NCBI GenBank assembly: GCA_902491345.1 | Contig: CABUHI010000011.1 | Span: 1-59,760 of the forward strand | Reading direction: 5' to 3' | Origin: an uncultured Collinsella sp. | GTDB taxonomy: Bacteria > Actinomycetota > Coriobacteriia > Coriobacteriales > Coriobacteriaceae | Length of the DNA: 59,760 nucleotides | Position numbers and translations under genes: made by a program | Part shown: piece after piece, positions 58,398 to 59,760 of the stretch | Layout of the letters: the number at the start of each line of letters is the position of its first letter | Position numbering within the stretch: the stretch's first letter is position 1 | Notes under the pieces: generated by a model | Database searches by the model: none | Seen by the model: only the letters and a program-made list of their open reading frames with translations | What the model was told of the DNA's origin: nothing

Positions 58398-59567
58398 ATG
58401 GCTGAGTTCATTAACAGGGATTTGCATGAGTTGCTCATTCGCATGGCAGGCTGGTTTCCTGTTGTGTCGTTGACAGGGCCTAGGCAGAGTGGTAAGTCTA
58501 CGCTGGTTCGGCATGCCTTTCCCGACTATTCCTACGTCACGCTTGAGGACCCTCAAACGAGGCGCGCGGCCTTGGAGGATCCGGTGAGTTTTATCCGCAA
58601 CCGAAAGGGCGGACTCATCATCGATGAGGCGCAATACGCCCCGGATTTGTTTTCAATGATCCAGGTTGTTTCGGATGAGCGGGGAGACGCCGGTCAATAC
58701 ATCCTTACAGGCTCGCAAAACTTTTTGATGATGAAAAGCATCGGGCAGTCTCTTGCCGGGCGAGTCGGGATCTTAAAATTGCTGCCATTATCGTTTCGAG
58801 AAGCGGAGAGGGGCCAGCAGGGGCAGCTGGAAGTGGATTTGTTCGCGCTCGAAGGGGGATACCCTCGCCTGCGTTCCGCCGGAATGCCGTCCTCGGTTTA
58901 TTTTCCCAGCTATATCGATACCTATGTTGAGCGCGATGTTGTGGGCTTGCTTGATGTGCGCAATAAGGCGGAGTTTCATAAGTTTCTGTCCATAATTGCT
59001 CAGAGCGTCGGTGCCCTCATCAATATATCCTCGCTTTCTCGAGATACGGGCGTGAGCGTATCGACCATTAAAAGCTGGTTGTCCATTCTGGAGCAGAGCT
59101 ACCTGACGTTTTCGCTGCAGCCCTATTATGCAAATGCCAAGAAGCGTCTAACTAAAACGCCCAAGCTCTATTTTTACGACACGGGGCTGCTCTGCTACTT
59201 GCTCAAAATTGGATCACTGGAGCAACTATTGGAGAGCCCTTATCTGGGGGCCGTTTTCGAAAACCTCATCGTTTCCGAAACGGCGAAGAGCCATCTCAAC
59301 GTGGGCGAGAATCCCGAGCTGTATTTCTATAGGGACGACAGCAAGCGTGAAATCGATTTGCTCGACTGTACAAACTCAGGGAGTCCCAAGGCTATCGAAA
59401 TAAAATCATCCAGAACGTATCACGATAAGTACGCCCGCCATCTACAGACTGTATGCGATGAGATCGACATTGCAAAAGATGCGCGCTATGTTGTGGCCCG
59501 CGTGGACTCAACGTATGAGTCGAAAGACTGTAGTGTGGTTTCGGCGCGTGATTGGCTTTTACGATAA
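58398..59567 (+). CDS. AAA-family ATPase with DUF4143-type C-terminus (2)
   Basis: A 389-residue relative of the ATPase at 29875. Walker A is GPRQSGKS (27-34), Walker B GLIIDEAQYAPDL near 78-90, then ILTGSQNFLMM. A winged-helix region (SLSRDTGVSVSTIKSWLSIL) is followed by KLYFYDTGLLCYLL and a PD-(D/E)XK-like end (KREIDLLDC...AIEIKSS). Start 58398 follows AAGGGG; the longer in-frame ORF reads through the upstream repeats. Role unknown. It is a lone gene between the MATE terminator and a repeat. Confidence 0.88.
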   Translation: MAEFINRDLHELLIRMAGWFPVVSLTGPRQSGKSTLVRHAFPDYSYVTLEDPQTRRAALEDPVSFIRNRKGGLIIDEAQYAPDLFSMIQVVSDERGDAGQYILTGSQNFLMMKSIGQSLAGRVGILKLLPLSFREAERGQQGQLEVDLFALEGGYPRLRSAGMPSSVYFPSYIDTYVERDVVGLLDVRNKAEFHKFLSIIAQSVGALINISSLSRDTGVSVSTIKSWLSILEQSYLTFSLQPYYANAKKRLTKTPKLYFYDTGLLCYLLKIGSLEQLLESPYLGAVFENLIVSETAKSHLNVGENPELYFYRDDSKREIDLLDCTNSGSPKAIEIKSSRTYHDKYARHLQTVCDEIDIAKDARYVVARVDSTYESKDCSVVSARDWLLR

Positions 59568-59585
59568 CAAGCTCGGCGTATTAAC

Positions 59586-59712
59586 GGCTGCCGCGAAGGG
59601 AACCGGCCCCCTTTTTGCGGCGGTTTTTGCCTATCTGGTGCGTCTTAGATGCAAGTGAGTAGACTTATTTGGATATGCCGAGCACATCGCAACAAATACT
59701 CAATAAAACCGA
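59586..59712 (+). repeat. partial copy of the terminator plus MITE-like element
   Basis: It matches 45649-45773: GCCGCGAAGGG hairpin with T-run (terminator of ATPase 2), then CTGGTGCGTCTTAGATGCAA, GTGAGTAGACTTATTTGG, TGCCGAGCACATCGC and CTCAATAAAACCGAC. The mirrored right half seen at 45800-45834 is absent before the window ends. Confidence 0.75.
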
Positions 59713-59760
59713 CGCTCCTATAAGTTGTCAAGAGGCAGTTTGCGGGAGCGCTCCCTGCAA

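Noticed and set aside
1..59760. TTGTCAAGAGGCA shared by both window edges
   Set aside because: Only 13 bases match and the flanks differ; a chance match of this length is expected in a window this size.

Overview
The window looks like chromosomal DNA of a gut Coriobacteriia member, most like Collinsella (inference from gene content: G+C-rich, obligate-anaerobe flavodiiron protein, many LacI/PTS/GH1 cassettes, lactose-type PTS, agmatine deiminase pathway). It encodes one tRNA-Thr(CGT) and about 37 plausible protein genes; most are devoted to beta-galactoside/beta-glucoside uptake, galactose catabolism and amine metabolism.

Layout. 1-0.7 kb: a decayed gene and the tRNA. 0.9-3.5 kb: an orphan mannose-family PTS IIB lacking its phosphorylatable His, galM, and a DeoR regulator. 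3.6-9.7 kb: a GntR-controlled locus with a TIM-barrel protein and a lactose-family PTS IICB, followed by a truncated deoR copy and a Fic protein. 9.7-24.2 kb: three successive cassettes, each with a GH1 6-phospho-glycosidase, a lactose-family PTS IICB and a LacI regulator; cassette 2 has the enzyme and transporter in swapped order. A single EIIA (lacF-like, 24.4 kb) follows and is probably shared. 26.3-29.6 kb: lacA, lacB, a lacX-like epimerase and a lacC-like sugar kinase (tagatose-6-P pathway). 29.9-31.2 kb: an AAA ATPase cargo gene bracketed by direct repeats. 31.5-35.7 kb: galT-galK with a divergent LacI. 35.8-39.0 kb: flavodiiron protein, DeoR, class II aldolase. 39.4-42.5 kb: HAD phosphatase, AraC, two tiny ORFs, a MutT-Vsr fusion. 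42.6-45.6 kb: BceAB-like ABC exporter. 45.9-58.2 kb: agmatine/amine region: membrane LuxR regulator, putrescine carbamoyltransferase, antiporter, agmatine deiminase, second antiporter, frameshifted second membrane LuxR, amidohydrolase, MATE. 58.4-59.6 kb: a second AAA ATPase.

How it works together. Phosphorylated disaccharides delivered by the IICB proteins (using EIIA) would be cleaved by the GH1 enzymes. Galactose-6-P would go through LacAB, the PfkB kinase and a class II aldolase; free galactose goes through GalM, GalK and GalT. Each LacI has its own palindromic operator in the divergent promoter. The agu locus would import agmatine and export putrescine; no carbamate kinase is in the window.

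The most unusual content is non-coding: nine copies of a 57-bp palindrome in arrays of regular ~81-bp period that separate the PTS cassettes; gene-specific operator-like repeats in front of the Fic gene and both ATPase genes, all of which encode winged-helix segments; a 151-bp element with perfect 37-bp inverted ends; a 121-bp MITE-like element; and a multi-hairpin leader before the agmatine deiminase gene.
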